From contig NZ_FOPG01000004.1 of the NCBI RefSeq assembly GCF_900113435.1, forward strand, positions 182,284 to 246,283: a DNA stretch of 64,000 nucleotides, in the 5' to 3' direction. Below are positions 49,555 through 57,348 of this stretch, piece after piece. Under the pieces are notes generated by a model that worked only from the letters and a program-made list of their open reading frames with translations, ran no database searches and was not told the DNA's origin. Position 1 is the first letter of the stretch; every line of letters begins with the position of its first letter. The DNA is from Sulfitobacter dubius (GTDB lineage: Bacteria > Pseudomonadota > Alphaproteobacteria > Rhodobacterales > Rhodobacteraceae). Position numbers and translations under genes: made by a program.

Positions 49555-50106
49555 TTACCGGAACGCCGGCCCATGCGCCCAAACCGTCATCGAATAGCGC
49601 GTGCCACTTGTGACCGGCGTGACCTGATGCAGCGTGAAACTGGGGAAAATGCTCACGCAGCCCTGCGTCCGATTGGCCGTGAGGGTATGAGCGCCCGGCA
49701 TGACCTCCAAGTCACCACCCTCATAGCTGTCGGCATCGCTGAGCTGTAGGACAAGTGTCAGCTTGCGCTTTCCGGCGGCCGCGCCGCTGCCGATGTCGGA
49801 ATGCCAGACGAAATGCCCGCTATCGGATGCCTTGTAGATTGCAACCTGAGGGCTTTCGGCGAACTCGGTCAGGTCGAATTCAAAATGCGCGCGGTTGGCT
49901 GTGCGCACCAGATCAATCAGCCGCTCCATCACCCATTCCGTGCCCTCTACTTCATCGGTCCAGACAAGTTGGGATTTGCGCAGATTGTGGTCTCTGTTCC
50001 GGCCCACCAACAGGGCTTCATCTGTCGGTACGTCCGAAATCCTTCTGATGATGGCATCGCATTCGCTTTGGCTGAATGCAGCCGGCATCGTGTGTAGTGC
50101 AAGCAT
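49555..50106 (-). CDS. 2OG-Fe(II) oxygenase (prolyl 4-hydroxylase-like/PiuC-like)
   Basis: A 183-residue double-stranded beta-helix oxygenase. The iron triad is visible as HSD in FVWHSDIG and His in LHQVTPV, and the 2-oxoglutarate-binding Arg follows in GTRYSMTVW. The best start is the ATG at 50106 with GAAGGA upstream; an earlier in-frame ATG at 50157 lacks a site. The family includes PiuC/YbiX proteins and bacterial prolyl-hydroxylase relatives; the substrate is unknown. It lies beside a hydroxyproline locus, but I see no proof of a link. Confidence 0.85.
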   Translation of the reverse strand: MLALHTMPAAFSQSECDAIIRRISDVPTDEALLVGRNRDHNLRKSQLVWTDEVEGTEWVMERLIDLVRTANRAHFEFDLTEFAESPQVAIYKASDSGHFVWHSDIGSGAAAGKRKLTLVLQLSDADSYEGGDLEVMPGAHTLTANRTQGCVSIFPSFTLHQVTPVTSGTRYSMTVWAHGPAFR

Positions 50107-50273
50107 TCCTTCGGTCCTTTGGAATGAGAAGAGCCTTGTTCGAAAGTGCGCGCCCATGGCGGCGAATCTCTCTGAGCGCGGAAGGCTCGGTGAAGTGCCA
50201 TAGCATGAATTTCAGATCGGAACGCTAGTGCTTATTTACGGGTCCCTCACTCTTTCACTTCTTCTCATCTGAT

Positions 50274-50306
50274 CGGCCCACCGCCTGCGCGGTGAGCCGC
50301 TTTTTT
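50274..50306 (+). terminator. Plus-strand terminator-like hairpin with no annotated gene in front
   Basis: CGGCCCACCGC / GCGGTGAGCCG (one mismatch, 4-base loop) is followed by CTTTTTTC. The T-run fits transcription on plus, whereas both flanking genes are on minus. It could end an unrecognised small RNA transcribed from 50107-50270, or be a one-sided structure at the end of the Ldh-type gene. Confidence 0.4.
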
Positions 50307-51334
50307 CAAACCGCGTCCAGCCCTTGCACCAAGAGTTGATCGAGAAGCTTCTTCTCAGAAGCTGTCAGGGGAATGCCTTCTGCCAGCGTTTCGGCGCGGG
50401 CTTTGAAACGGCGTTGCGAAGGCAGTCGTGCCCCCTGGCCGAGGATTGCCTCAAACAGCTGTTCGGCGCGGGCCATTGGATCACCCGGACGCCCGGCGGC
50501 GAAGCGGGCCGGGTCAAAAGCGATAATCAGCTCCCCATGGGCCGGGGCAAGGCTAAGCGACCCTAGAGCATCGCGCGCTTCCGGGCTGGTCAGATCACCG
50601 ATCATAACCCCGGCGAGCAGTTCGATCATCGTGGAGATGGCCGAGCCTTTATGCCCGCCGAAGGGCAGCATGGCACCGGCGAGGGCGGCCTCCGGGTCGG
50701 TCGTCGGGCTGCCGTCGGGCGCAATGGCCCAGCCTTCGGGCAGGGGGGTGCCCGCGCGGCGGTGCAATTCAATCTCACCCCGCGCGGCGACGCTGGTGGC
50801 AAAGTCAAAGACGTAAGGGTCGCCCCCCGCGCGGGGCCAGCCAAAGGCGAAAGGGTTGGTCCCCATCAGCGGATCGGTTCCGCCCGAAGGGGCGACGCTG
50901 GCATAGCTGGGGCACATGGCCATGGCAACGAGGCCCATATCCGTCAGCGCCTCGATCTCGGGCCAAAGGGCGGCGAAATGGGTGCAGTCGTTGATCACCA
51001 TCGCGGCGATCCCGGTGGCGCGACAGCGTTCGGCCAGCACCGGGGCGCCTGCGTCAAACGCAGCGTTGGAGAATCCGCCGCCCGCGTTCACGCGTACGAT
51101 GGCGCTTTCGTCGTGGCTCACCTGCGGCACGGCGTCGGGTGTAACTTTGCCTGCTTTGATCGTGCGCAGACAGCCTTCGATCCGATAGATGCCATGGGAT
51201 TTGCAAGCGTCGCCTTCGCCCGCCACGATCACCCGCGCCAAAGCTGACGCGTTGAGCGGGGATAAGCTCGCACCTTCGAAAATCCGAATGACGATTTCAT
51301 TCAGTTCGTCGTGGGACAGGGTTGTATCGGTCAT
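50306..51334 (-). CDS. Ldh/YlbC/DpkA family oxidoreductase, probable delta1-pyrroline-2-carboxylate reductase
   Basis: A 342-residue NAD(P)H-dependent reductase of the malate/L-lactate dehydrogenase (type II) family. Typical segments: GEGDACKSHGIYRIEGCL, INDCTHFAALWPEIEAL, GGTDPLMGTNPFAFGWP and LPFGGHKGSAISTMIELLAGV. Members include pyrroline-2-carboxylate reductases that turn the product of 3-hydroxyproline dehydratases into L-proline. Divergent from the semialdehyde dehydrogenase gene with a palindrome between them, which supports that role. ATG at 51334 follows GAGGA. A malate or sulfolactate dehydrogenase activity is the alternative. Confidence 0.87.
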   Translation of the reverse strand: MTDTTLSHDELNEIVIRIFEGASLSPLNASALARVIVAGEGDACKSHGIYRIEGCLRTIKAGKVTPDAVPQVSHDESAIVRVNAGGGFSNAAFDAGAPVLAERCRATGIAAMVINDCTHFAALWPEIEALTDMGLVAMAMCPSYASVAPSGGTDPLMGTNPFAFGWPRAGGDPYVFDFATSVAARGEIELHRRAGTPLPEGWAIAPDGSPTTDPEAALAGAMLPFGGHKGSAISTMIELLAGVMIGDLTSPEARDALGSLSLAPAHGELIIAFDPARFAAGRPGDPMARAEQLFEAILGQGARLPSQRRFKARAETLAEGIPLTASEKKLLDQLLVQGLDAV

Positions 51335-51365
51335 CTGGATCCTCGCAGGGCTTGGGTTGCAATCA

Positions 51366-51384
51366 TGCATACATCATGTATGCA
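51366..51384. promoter_or_regulatory. Perfect 19-bp palindrome, candidate GntR-type operator 1 of the hydroxyproline locus
   Basis: TGCATACATCATGTATGCA: two 9-base arms around a single central C, in the 106-bp gap between the divergent Ldh-type and aldehyde dehydrogenase genes. The core ATACATcATGTAT recurs upstream of the ABC transporter at 53105-53117 (ATACATATTGTAT). GntR-family repressors bind such sites and HypR of S. meliloti hydroxyproline genes is of that family. Binding protein not encoded in this window. Confidence 0.7.
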
Positions 51385-51440
51385 GTAGCGAAAAGACGCA
51401 AGCTGACACCGGGCCGCGGCCCGCATGAAAGGATAAGACG

Positions 51441-52958
51441 ATGGCCTCTACCCCCCATGGCAAACACCTGATCGCTGGCGAGTGGATCGCGACCGACGCG
51501 CGTTTTAGCTCCAGCCCCGCGCACGGAAGCGCACATGAATTCTCGGTCGGCACGGTGGAACTGGTCGACCAAGCCTGCCAAGCCGCCGAAGCTGCGTTCT
51601 GGGACTATGGATATTCCAGCCGGGCGACCCGCGCGAAATTTCTGAACGCCATCGCCGATGAGATTGACGCACGCGGGGCTGAGATCACCGAGATCGGCAG
51701 CCAAGAAAGCGGCCTGCCCGAAGCGCGCCTTGAAGGGGAGCGGGGCCGGACGGTTGGCCAGTTGCGCCTCTTCGCCTCGCATATTGAAAAGGGTGAGTAT
51801 CTCGACCGCCGGTTTGACGCGGCGATTCCGGAACGCCAGCCCGCCCCGCGCCCCGCGATCACCATGGTGCAACGCCCGATCGGCCCTGTCGCCGTCTTTG
51901 GCGCGTCGAACTTTCCGCTGGCATTCTCGGTTGCGGGTGGTGACACGGCGGCGGCGCTGGCGGCTGGCTGCCCGGTCGTAGTCAAAGGGCATTCCGCCCA
52001 TCCCGGCACGGGTGAGATTGTTGCCGAAGCGATCCATGCAGCAATCGAAAGCTGTGGCATGCCGCGCGGGGTCTTCTCGCTGATCCAAGGCGGTGACCGC
52101 GCGGTTGGTCAGGCCGTCGTGCAGCATCCGCTGATCAAAGCCGTGGGCTTTACCGGTTCTCTCGCCGGGGGGCGGGCGCTGTTTGATCTTTGCGCCGCAC
52201 GGCCAGAGCCGATCCCCTTCTTTGGGGAGTTGGGCTCGGTCAACCCGATGTTCATGCTGCCCGCCGCAATGGACGCACGGGCTGAGGAGCTGGGCAAAGG
52301 CTGGGCGGCATCGCTGACCATGGGCGCGGGCCAGTTCTGCACCAATCCCGGCATCGCCGTGGTGATCGACGGGGCAGGGGCAGACGCCTTCGTGCAAAGT
52401 GCCGCCACCGCACTGCAAGACGTGGCCGAACAGGTCATGCTGACCGACGGTATCGCCGAAGCCTTCTGTGCAGGTCGGGACAAGTTCAAATCCGCGCCAA
52501 GCCTGCGCCAAGTGCATATGGCCGACAGCACAGGCCGCAACGCCGCCCCAGCCCTGTTCGAGACCACGGGCGCAGAGTTCAAAGCCAACCCGGCGCTGCA
52601 TGAAGAGGTATTTGGTCCTCTGGGCTTGGTGGTGCGAGTCTCTTCGCTGGAAGAGATGCGCGCACTGGCGGTTGAGCTGGACGGGCAGTTGACCATCACC
52701 CTGCATATGGATGACGCGGATGTTAAGTCCGCGCGGGTCTTGATGCCGGTGCTGGAACGCAAAGCCGGGCGTCTGTTGGCAAACGGCTTCCCCACCGGCG
52801 TCGAGGTGGTGGACTCCATGGTGCACGGCGGGCCATATCCGGCCAGCACCAACTTTGGCGCGACCAGCGTAGGTACCCTTTCGATCCGGCGTTTCCTGCG
52901 GCCTGTTTCCTATCAGAACCTGCCGGAGGCGCTTCTGCCCGAAGACGCGGCGGAGTGA
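51441..52958 (+). CDS. NADP+-dependent aldehyde dehydrogenase, probable 2-oxoglutarate semialdehyde dehydrogenase
   Basis: A 505-residue aldehyde dehydrogenase. FGASNFPLAFSVAGGDTAAAL and VGFTGSLAGGRAL shape the cofactor site; the general base lies in GELGSVNPMF and the nucleophilic Cys in GAGQFCTNPG. Sequence style (MASTPHGKHLIAGEWIAT; SVAGGDTAAALAAGCPVVVKGHSAHP in pieces) is that of alpha-ketoglutaric semialdehyde dehydrogenases, the last step of hydroxyproline and pentose pathways. Transcribed towards the amino-acid transporter and preceded by operator 1. Confidence 0.9.
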   Translation: MASTPHGKHLIAGEWIATDARFSSSPAHGSAHEFSVGTVELVDQACQAAEAAFWDYGYSSRATRAKFLNAIADEIDARGAEITEIGSQESGLPEARLEGERGRTVGQLRLFASHIEKGEYLDRRFDAAIPERQPAPRPAITMVQRPIGPVAVFGASNFPLAFSVAGGDTAAALAAGCPVVVKGHSAHPGTGEIVAEAIHAAIESCGMPRGVFSLIQGGDRAVGQAVVQHPLIKAVGFTGSLAGGRALFDLCAARPEPIPFFGELGSVNPMFMLPAAMDARAEELGKGWAASLTMGAGQFCTNPGIAVVIDGAGADAFVQSAATALQDVAEQVMLTDGIAEAFCAGRDKFKSAPSLRQVHMADSTGRNAAPALFETTGAEFKANPALHEEVFGPLGLVVRVSSLEEMRALAVELDGQLTITLHMDDADVKSARVLMPVLERKAGRLLANGFPTGVEVVDSMVHGGPYPASTNFGATSVGTLSIRRFLRPVSYQNLPEALLPEDAAE

Positions 52959-52967
52959 CACCAGACC

Positions 52968-52998
52968 GAGAAAGCCGGGCCGCGTGTCTGGCTTTCTC
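52968..52998 (+). terminator. Hairpin after the aldehyde dehydrogenase gene
   Basis: GAGAAAGCC (52968-52976) and GGCTTTCTC (52990-52998) form a 9-bp stem with a 13-base loop, ten bases after the stop. The following bases ATTTCAG are only mildly T-rich, so termination may be partial. Confidence 0.5.
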
Positions 52999-53097
52999 AT
53001 TTCAGCCTGAAAATGGAGCGGCTGCGGCTCTATCCCATCCCCAAACAACGACGATAGCGTCTCAATAGTTCAAAAATATGTCGACACACCGGTAAAA

Positions 53098-53124
53098 ATT
53101 AAAAATACATATTGTATTTTTAAT
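53098..53124. promoter_or_regulatory. Perfect 27-bp palindrome, candidate operator 2 upstream of the hydroxyproline ABC operon
   Basis: ATTAAAAATACA and its exact complement TGTATTTTTAAT flank TAT. It sits 78 bp before the start of the binding-protein gene in a strongly A+T-rich stretch. The central ATACATATTGTAT matches the core of operator 1 at 51366-51384 in 11 of 13 positions. A shared repressor for both promoters is the simplest reading. Confidence 0.65.
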
Positions 53125-53202
53125 GAGGACATAGTTCCTTCATACCACCCCGTACCCCGCCCAGAGAGAGTCGGGGGCGACCAACCCAAGAGGGAGATAT
53201 CT

Positions 53203-54009
53203 ATGAAATTCACGCAACTCGCCGGGAGCCTCGTGGCTGCGACCGTGATCGGCACCGCCGCTCAGGCCGACAAACTGGACGACATCATTTCTTCGGGCAC
53301 GCTGCGCTGCGCCGTGGTGCTGGACTTCCCGCCCATGGGCTCGCGCGATGACACCAACACCCCCGTCGGCTTCGACGTGGACTATTGCAACGATCTGGCC
53401 GCCGCACTGGGCGTCGAAGCCGAGATCGTGGAGACGCCCTTCCCTGACCGTATCCCCGCCCTCGTCTCGGGCCGCGCGGATGTGGGCGTTGCCTCCACCT
53501 CCGACACGCTGGAGCGGGCGAAGACGGTTGGCTTCTCGGTCCCCTACTTCGCCTTTACCAACGTTGTGCTGACGCGCGAAGACGCAGGCGTTGACAGCTT
53601 TGAAAGCCTCAAGGGCAAAACCGTCGGCTCCGTCGCGGGCACGTTTGAGGCCATCGCGCTGGAAGAGCAGGTCGACGCATGGGACGAGGGCAGCTTCCGC
53701 TCCTATCAGAGCCAAGCCGATGTGTTCCTGTCCCTGTCCCAAGGCCAGATCGACGCGACGGTCGTGACCTCCACCGTGGCCTCCTCCATCGTTAACGGCG
53801 GCAAATTCGAAGGTCTGACCATCGCGGGCGACGCGCCGTTCGACGTGGACTATGTCGGTCTGATCGGCCTGCGTCAGGAATACGGTCTGCTGAACTATCT
53901 CGACCTGTTCGTGAACCAGCAGGTCCGTTCGGGTCGTTATCAAGAACTCTTCGACAAATGGGTCGGCGGCGACGCGCCCGACCTGACCATCGCCAAAGCC
54001 TATCGCTGA
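53203..54009 (+). CDS. Amino-acid ABC transporter substrate-binding protein
   Basis: A 268-residue periplasmic SBP_bac_3 (HisJ/GlnH-like) protein with a Sec signal peptide (MKFTQLAGSLVAATVIGTAA, cleavage after AQA). The mature start DKLDDIISSGTLRCAVVLDF and TPVGFDVDYCNDLAAALG are typical. GAGGGAG precedes the ATG. Context, with four hydroxyproline enzymes behind it, suggests hydroxyproline isomers or proline-like compounds as ligand. A strong hairpin follows its stop. Confidence 0.92.
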   Translation: MKFTQLAGSLVAATVIGTAAQADKLDDIISSGTLRCAVVLDFPPMGSRDDTNTPVGFDVDYCNDLAAALGVEAEIVETPFPDRIPALVSGRADVGVASTSDTLERAKTVGFSVPYFAFTNVVLTREDAGVDSFESLKGKTVGSVAGTFEAIALEEQVDAWDEGSFRSYQSQADVFLSLSQGQIDATVVTSTVASSIVNGGKFEGLTIAGDAPFDVDYVGLIGLRQEYGLLNYLDLFVNQQVRSGRYQELFDKWVGGDAPDLTIAKAYR

Positions 54010-54016
54010 TGGATGC

Positions 54017-54039
54017 GGGGGCCGCAGTCTGCGGCCCCC
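54017..54039 (+). other. Intercistronic hairpin downstream of the amino-acid-binding protein gene
   Basis: GGGGGCCGCA-GTC-TGCGGCCCCC, a 10-bp perfect stem 8 bases after the stop, with no T-run. As after the peptide-binding protein gene, it likely protects the upstream mRNA and raises binding protein over permease levels. Confidence 0.65.
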
Positions 54040-54069
54040 ACTGCCGATAACCGCTGATCGGAGCAAGAG

Positions 54070-54735
54070 ATGGGCAACTACACCTTTCAATGGCGACAGG
54101 CCTTTCGCGCTTTCCCAGAGATGCTGGAAGGCGCGCTGGTTACGCTGCAGATATCGATCCTGTCGATGCTCATCGGCGTGACGATCGCCGTGCTGCTGGC
54201 CGTAGGCCGCGATGCCAAGTCGCGCTGGCTGCGGGCGCCTGCGACCGCATGGGTCGAAGTGGCGCGCAACACGCCCGCGCTGTTTCAGATTTACATGGCG
54301 CATTTCGGGCTTGGGTCTTTCGGGATTTACCTCAGCCCCTATGCCGCACTGCTGGCCGGGATCGCATTCAACAACGCGGGCTACCTGTGCGAGACGTTCC
54401 GCGGCGCGATGCGCGCCATTCCGGGTACGCAACTGCGGGCCGGGCGGTCGCTCGGCATGGGGCAGGCCAAGGCGTTTCGCCTGATTATCCTGCCGCAGAT
54501 GTTCCGCATCTCCTTCCTGCCGACCACGAACCAGATGATCTGGGCGATCCTGATGACCTCTCTCGGTGTCACGGTGGGGCTGAATTCGGATCTCGCCGGG
54601 GTCACGCAAGACCTCAACGCGCGCAGCTTCCGGACCTTTGAATTCTTCGCACTGGCGGCGGTGATCTACTACGTGATCGCCAAAGCCGTGATGCTCGGCG
54701 CACGGCTTCTGGCCGCCCGCCTGTTTCGCTACTGA
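54070..54735 (+). CDS. Amino-acid ABC transporter permease 1
   Basis: A 221-residue HisM/HisQ-family permease with about five helices; EVARNTPALFQIYMAHFGLG is the usual motif after helix 2 and AIPGTQLRAGRSLGMGQAKAF the coupling loop. ATG at 54070 follows GGAG. 13 bp before the second permease gene. Confidence 0.93.
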   Translation: MGNYTFQWRQAFRAFPEMLEGALVTLQISILSMLIGVTIAVLLAVGRDAKSRWLRAPATAWVEVARNTPALFQIYMAHFGLGSFGIYLSPYAALLAGIAFNNAGYLCETFRGAMRAIPGTQLRAGRSLGMGQAKAFRLIILPQMFRISFLPTTNQMIWAILMTSLGVTVGLNSDLAGVTQDLNARSFRTFEFFALAAVIYYVIAKAVMLGARLLAARLFRY

Positions 54736-54748
54736 AGGAAGAGAATAG

Positions 54749-55402
54749 ATGTTTGATACGGCTCTGACCTTCAACGACCTGTTGTTCATGCTCAAAGGCG
54801 CGGGCGTGACGCTTTCGGTCACCGCATTCGCGGTGGTGGGCGGCACGCTGCTGGGGGTCTTCTTCGGCGTGCTGCGCAGCCAGATCAGCCCTTGGGCGGC
54901 ACTGCCATTGACCTTTGTGCTGGATATCTTCCGCTCGGTCCCGCTGCTGATCCAGTTGATCCTTGCCAATGCTTTTCAGGCCATCGCGGGCTGGGGGATT
55001 TCGCCCTTCGTGACCTCCTGCATCGTGCTGGCGCTTTATACCTCGGCCTATTGCACTGAGATCGTGCGCGGCGCGATTGAGGCGGTGCCTTCGGTCACCC
55101 GCCGTGCGGCGCGCTCGCTCGGAATGACTTGGGGCCAAGACCTCACGCAGATCGTCTTTCCCATGGCGCTGCGGGTTGGTCTGCCCAGTTGGATCGGCCT
55201 CACGCTTGGCGTGATGAAAGACAGCGCGCTGGTGATGTGGCTCGGCATCATCGAATTGCTGCGCGCCTCGCAAATTCTGGTGACACGCCTGCAAGAGCCG
55301 ATGTTCATCCTGCTCGTAACGGGTGCGATCTATTTCGCGCTTAGTTTCCCCATTGCCCGGCTTGGCAGCCGCTTGGAAAAAAGGTGGCAAGAAAATGATT
55401 GA
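54749..55402 (+). CDS. Amino-acid ABC transporter permease 2
   Basis: A 217-residue permease of the same family. DIFRSVPLLIQLILANAF corresponds to the conserved periplasmic-side motif and AVPSVTRRAARSLGMTWGQDL to the coupling loop. AAGGAAGAG precedes the ATG. It overlaps the ATPase gene by 8 bases. Forms a heterodimeric channel with permease 1. Confidence 0.93.
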   Translation: MFDTALTFNDLLFMLKGAGVTLSVTAFAVVGGTLLGVFFGVLRSQISPWAALPLTFVLDIFRSVPLLIQLILANAFQAIAGWGISPFVTSCIVLALYTSAYCTEIVRGAIEAVPSVTRRAARSLGMTWGQDLTQIVFPMALRVGLPSWIGLTLGVMKDSALVMWLGIIELLRASQILVTRLQEPMFILLVTGAIYFALSFPIARLGSRLEKRWQEND

Positions 55403-56117
55403 GATTGAAAACGTCCACAAATCCTTTGGTGCGCTTCAGGTGCTCAAAGGCATCGACCTGACCGTGCAAAGGGGCGAGGTCGTCTCGGTGATCGGCGGCT
55501 CGGGTTCGGGCAAATCGACGCTGCTGACCTGTATCAACGGGTTGGAGCCGATCGACAAGGGCCGCATCGTGGTCGACGGCACCGAAGTCCACGCCCGCGA
55601 TACTGACTTGAACAAGCTGCGCCGTAAAATCGGCATCGTGTTCCAGCAGTTCAACGCCTTCCCGCATCTGACGGTGCTGGAAAACGTGACACTTGCCCCC
55701 CGCAAGGTAAAAGGCATGGGCCGCAAGGACGCCGAAGAGATCGCGGTGCAGCAACTCTCGCATGTGGGTCTGGCTGACAAGCTCAACGTCTACCCCAGCC
55801 GCCTGTCGGGCGGCCAGCAGCAGCGGATGGCGATTGCGCGTGCATTGGCCATGTCGCCCGATTACATTCTCTTTGACGAGGTGACCTCGGCGCTCGACCC
55901 GCAATTGGTGGGCGAGGTGCTCGATACGCTCAAATTGCTTGCAGATGAGGGGATGACGATGATCTGTGTCACCCATGAGATGAGTTTCGCACGCGATGTG
56001 TCGGACCGGGTGGCGTTCTTTCACAAGGGCGTCATGGCCGAGATCGGCGCGCCGGATCAGATCTTTGGCGATCCGCAGCAAGAAGAAACCCGCCAATTCT
56101 TGTCGAGCGTCCGGTAA
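55395..56117 (+). CDS. Amino-acid ABC transporter ATP-binding protein
   Basis: A 240-residue GlnQ/HisP-type ATPase with all motifs intact: Walker A GGSGSGKST, Q-loop VFQQFNAF, signature LSGGQQQRMAIARAL, Walker B YILFDEVTSALD, H-loop VTHEM. Start at ATG 55395, inside the previous gene; the frame is open upstream but homologues begin MIEIENVHKSFG. Its TAA overlaps the next ATG (TAATG). Confidence 0.94.
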   Translation: MIEIENVHKSFGALQVLKGIDLTVQRGEVVSVIGGSGSGKSTLLTCINGLEPIDKGRIVVDGTEVHARDTDLNKLRRKIGIVFQQFNAFPHLTVLENVTLAPRKVKGMGRKDAEEIAVQQLSHVGLADKLNVYPSRLSGGQQQRMAIARALAMSPDYILFDEVTSALDPQLVGEVLDTLKLLADEGMTMICVTHEMSFARDVSDRVAFFHKGVMAEIGAPDQIFGDPQQEETRQFLSSVR

Positions 56118-57340
56118 TGAACCAAACCCCGGTGACGGTCGTCGGCGCGGGCGTGGTGGGCCTGTCCATCGCGCTGGCGCTTCAAGCGCGCGGGCTGCCC
56201 GTGCGGGTGATCGACCGTGAAGGCCCGGCAGCGGGCGCCTCAGCGGGCAATGCGGGCGCTTTTGCCTTTACCGAGATCCTGCCGCTCGCCTCGCCCCGGA
56301 TGATCCGGCAGGCGCCGAAATGGTTGCTTGATCCGCTGGGGCCGCTTTCCGTGCCACCGCGCTACGCCGGGCGGATCGCCCCGTGGATGTGGCGGTTTTG
56401 GAAAGCGAGTTGGCCCGCGCAGGTGCGGGCTTCGACCGTGGCGCAAACGGCGCTGATGAAGCTGTCGCAGGCCGCTCTTGATCCGCATCTGGAGTTAAGC
56501 GGTCTGGCCCATATGATGCGGCATGATGGGCAGTTGCAGGTCTATGAAAGCGAGGCCGAGTTTCGCGCGTCACTCCCCGGTTGGCAGGCCCGCGAAGAGG
56601 CGGGGATCGCCTTCACGCATCTCAAGGGCGATGAGATTGCAGCCTATCAACCCGGTCTTGCGCCCGGCTTCACCCATGCGACCTTCACGCCTGAATGGCA
56701 GTCGATCTCGGACCCGCGCGACTATGTGCTGGCAATGGCCGAACGCTTCCGCGCATGGGGCGGGGAGGACACGATCACCCGCGCCGAACGTCTGGTCGCG
56801 GGCGGGGTCGAGACCGCCGCTGGCATGATGCCGGGCCGCGTGGTGTTGGCCGCCGGTGCGCATTCGCATCATCTGGCCCGCACCGCTGGCGTGAAAATCC
56901 CGCTGGAGACCGAGCGGGGCTATAACACGACCCTGCCCGCCGGGGCCTTCGACCTGAAGCGCCAGATCACCTTCGGCGGCCATGGGTTTGTCATCAGCAA
57001 AGCCAGCAACGGCCTGCGCGTCGGCGGGGCGGTGGAACTCGGCGGGCTCGACCTGCCGCCGAACTTTGCCCGGGCCGATGCGATGCTGAAAAAGGCCAAA
57101 CGTTTTCTGCCGGGGCTCGACACCTCAGGCGGCACGCAGTGGATGGGGTTCCGCCCCTCGCTGCCCGACAGCCTGCCCGCCATCGGCGCGTTGCCGAGCC
57201 GCCCGGATGTCCTCTGCGCCTTCGGCCACGGGCATCTGGGTCTTACGCAGTCGGCGGGCACCGCCGCCATCATCGCGGACCTGATGACCGGCCAAGACCC
57301 CGGCATCGACCTTGCCCCATTCTCTCCCGCGCGTTTTTAG
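56117..57340 (+). CDS. FAD-dependent D-amino-acid dehydrogenase (DadA-like), probable D-hydroxyproline dehydrogenase
   Basis: A 407-residue DAO-family flavoprotein. The FAD motif is VVGAGVVGLSIALALQARG, followed by GASAGNAGAFAFTEILPLASP as in DadA-like enzymes, and the C-terminal HGHLGLTQSAGTA completes the FAD site. Between the transporter and the 4-hydroxyproline epimerase, its likely substrate is cis-4-hydroxy-D-proline, giving pyrroline-4-hydroxy-2-carboxylate. Translation is coupled to the ATPase gene. Other D-amino acids cannot be excluded. Confidence 0.88.
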   Translation: MNQTPVTVVGAGVVGLSIALALQARGLPVRVIDREGPAAGASAGNAGAFAFTEILPLASPRMIRQAPKWLLDPLGPLSVPPRYAGRIAPWMWRFWKASWPAQVRASTVAQTALMKLSQAALDPHLELSGLAHMMRHDGQLQVYESEAEFRASLPGWQAREEAGIAFTHLKGDEIAAYQPGLAPGFTHATFTPEWQSISDPRDYVLAMAERFRAWGGEDTITRAERLVAGGVETAAGMMPGRVVLAAGAHSHHLARTAGVKIPLETERGYNTTLPAGAFDLKRQITFGGHGFVISKASNGLRVGGAVELGGLDLPPNFARADAMLKKAKRFLPGLDTSGGTQWMGFRPSLPDSLPAIGALPSRPDVLCAFGHGHLGLTQSAGTAAIIADLMTGQDPGIDLAPFSPARF

Positions 57341-57348
57341 AGGCTGAC

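Noticed and set aside
49322..49582. An 86-codon frame in the gap upstream of opgG
   Set aside because: No ribosome site or recognisable features; it overlaps the end of the oxygenase gene and likely arises by chance.
51363..54969. Long minus-strand open frames (561 and 609 codons) over the aldehyde dehydrogenase and amino-acid transporter
   Set aside because: They run across several clear plus-strand genes and across the operators, and show no recognisable domains.
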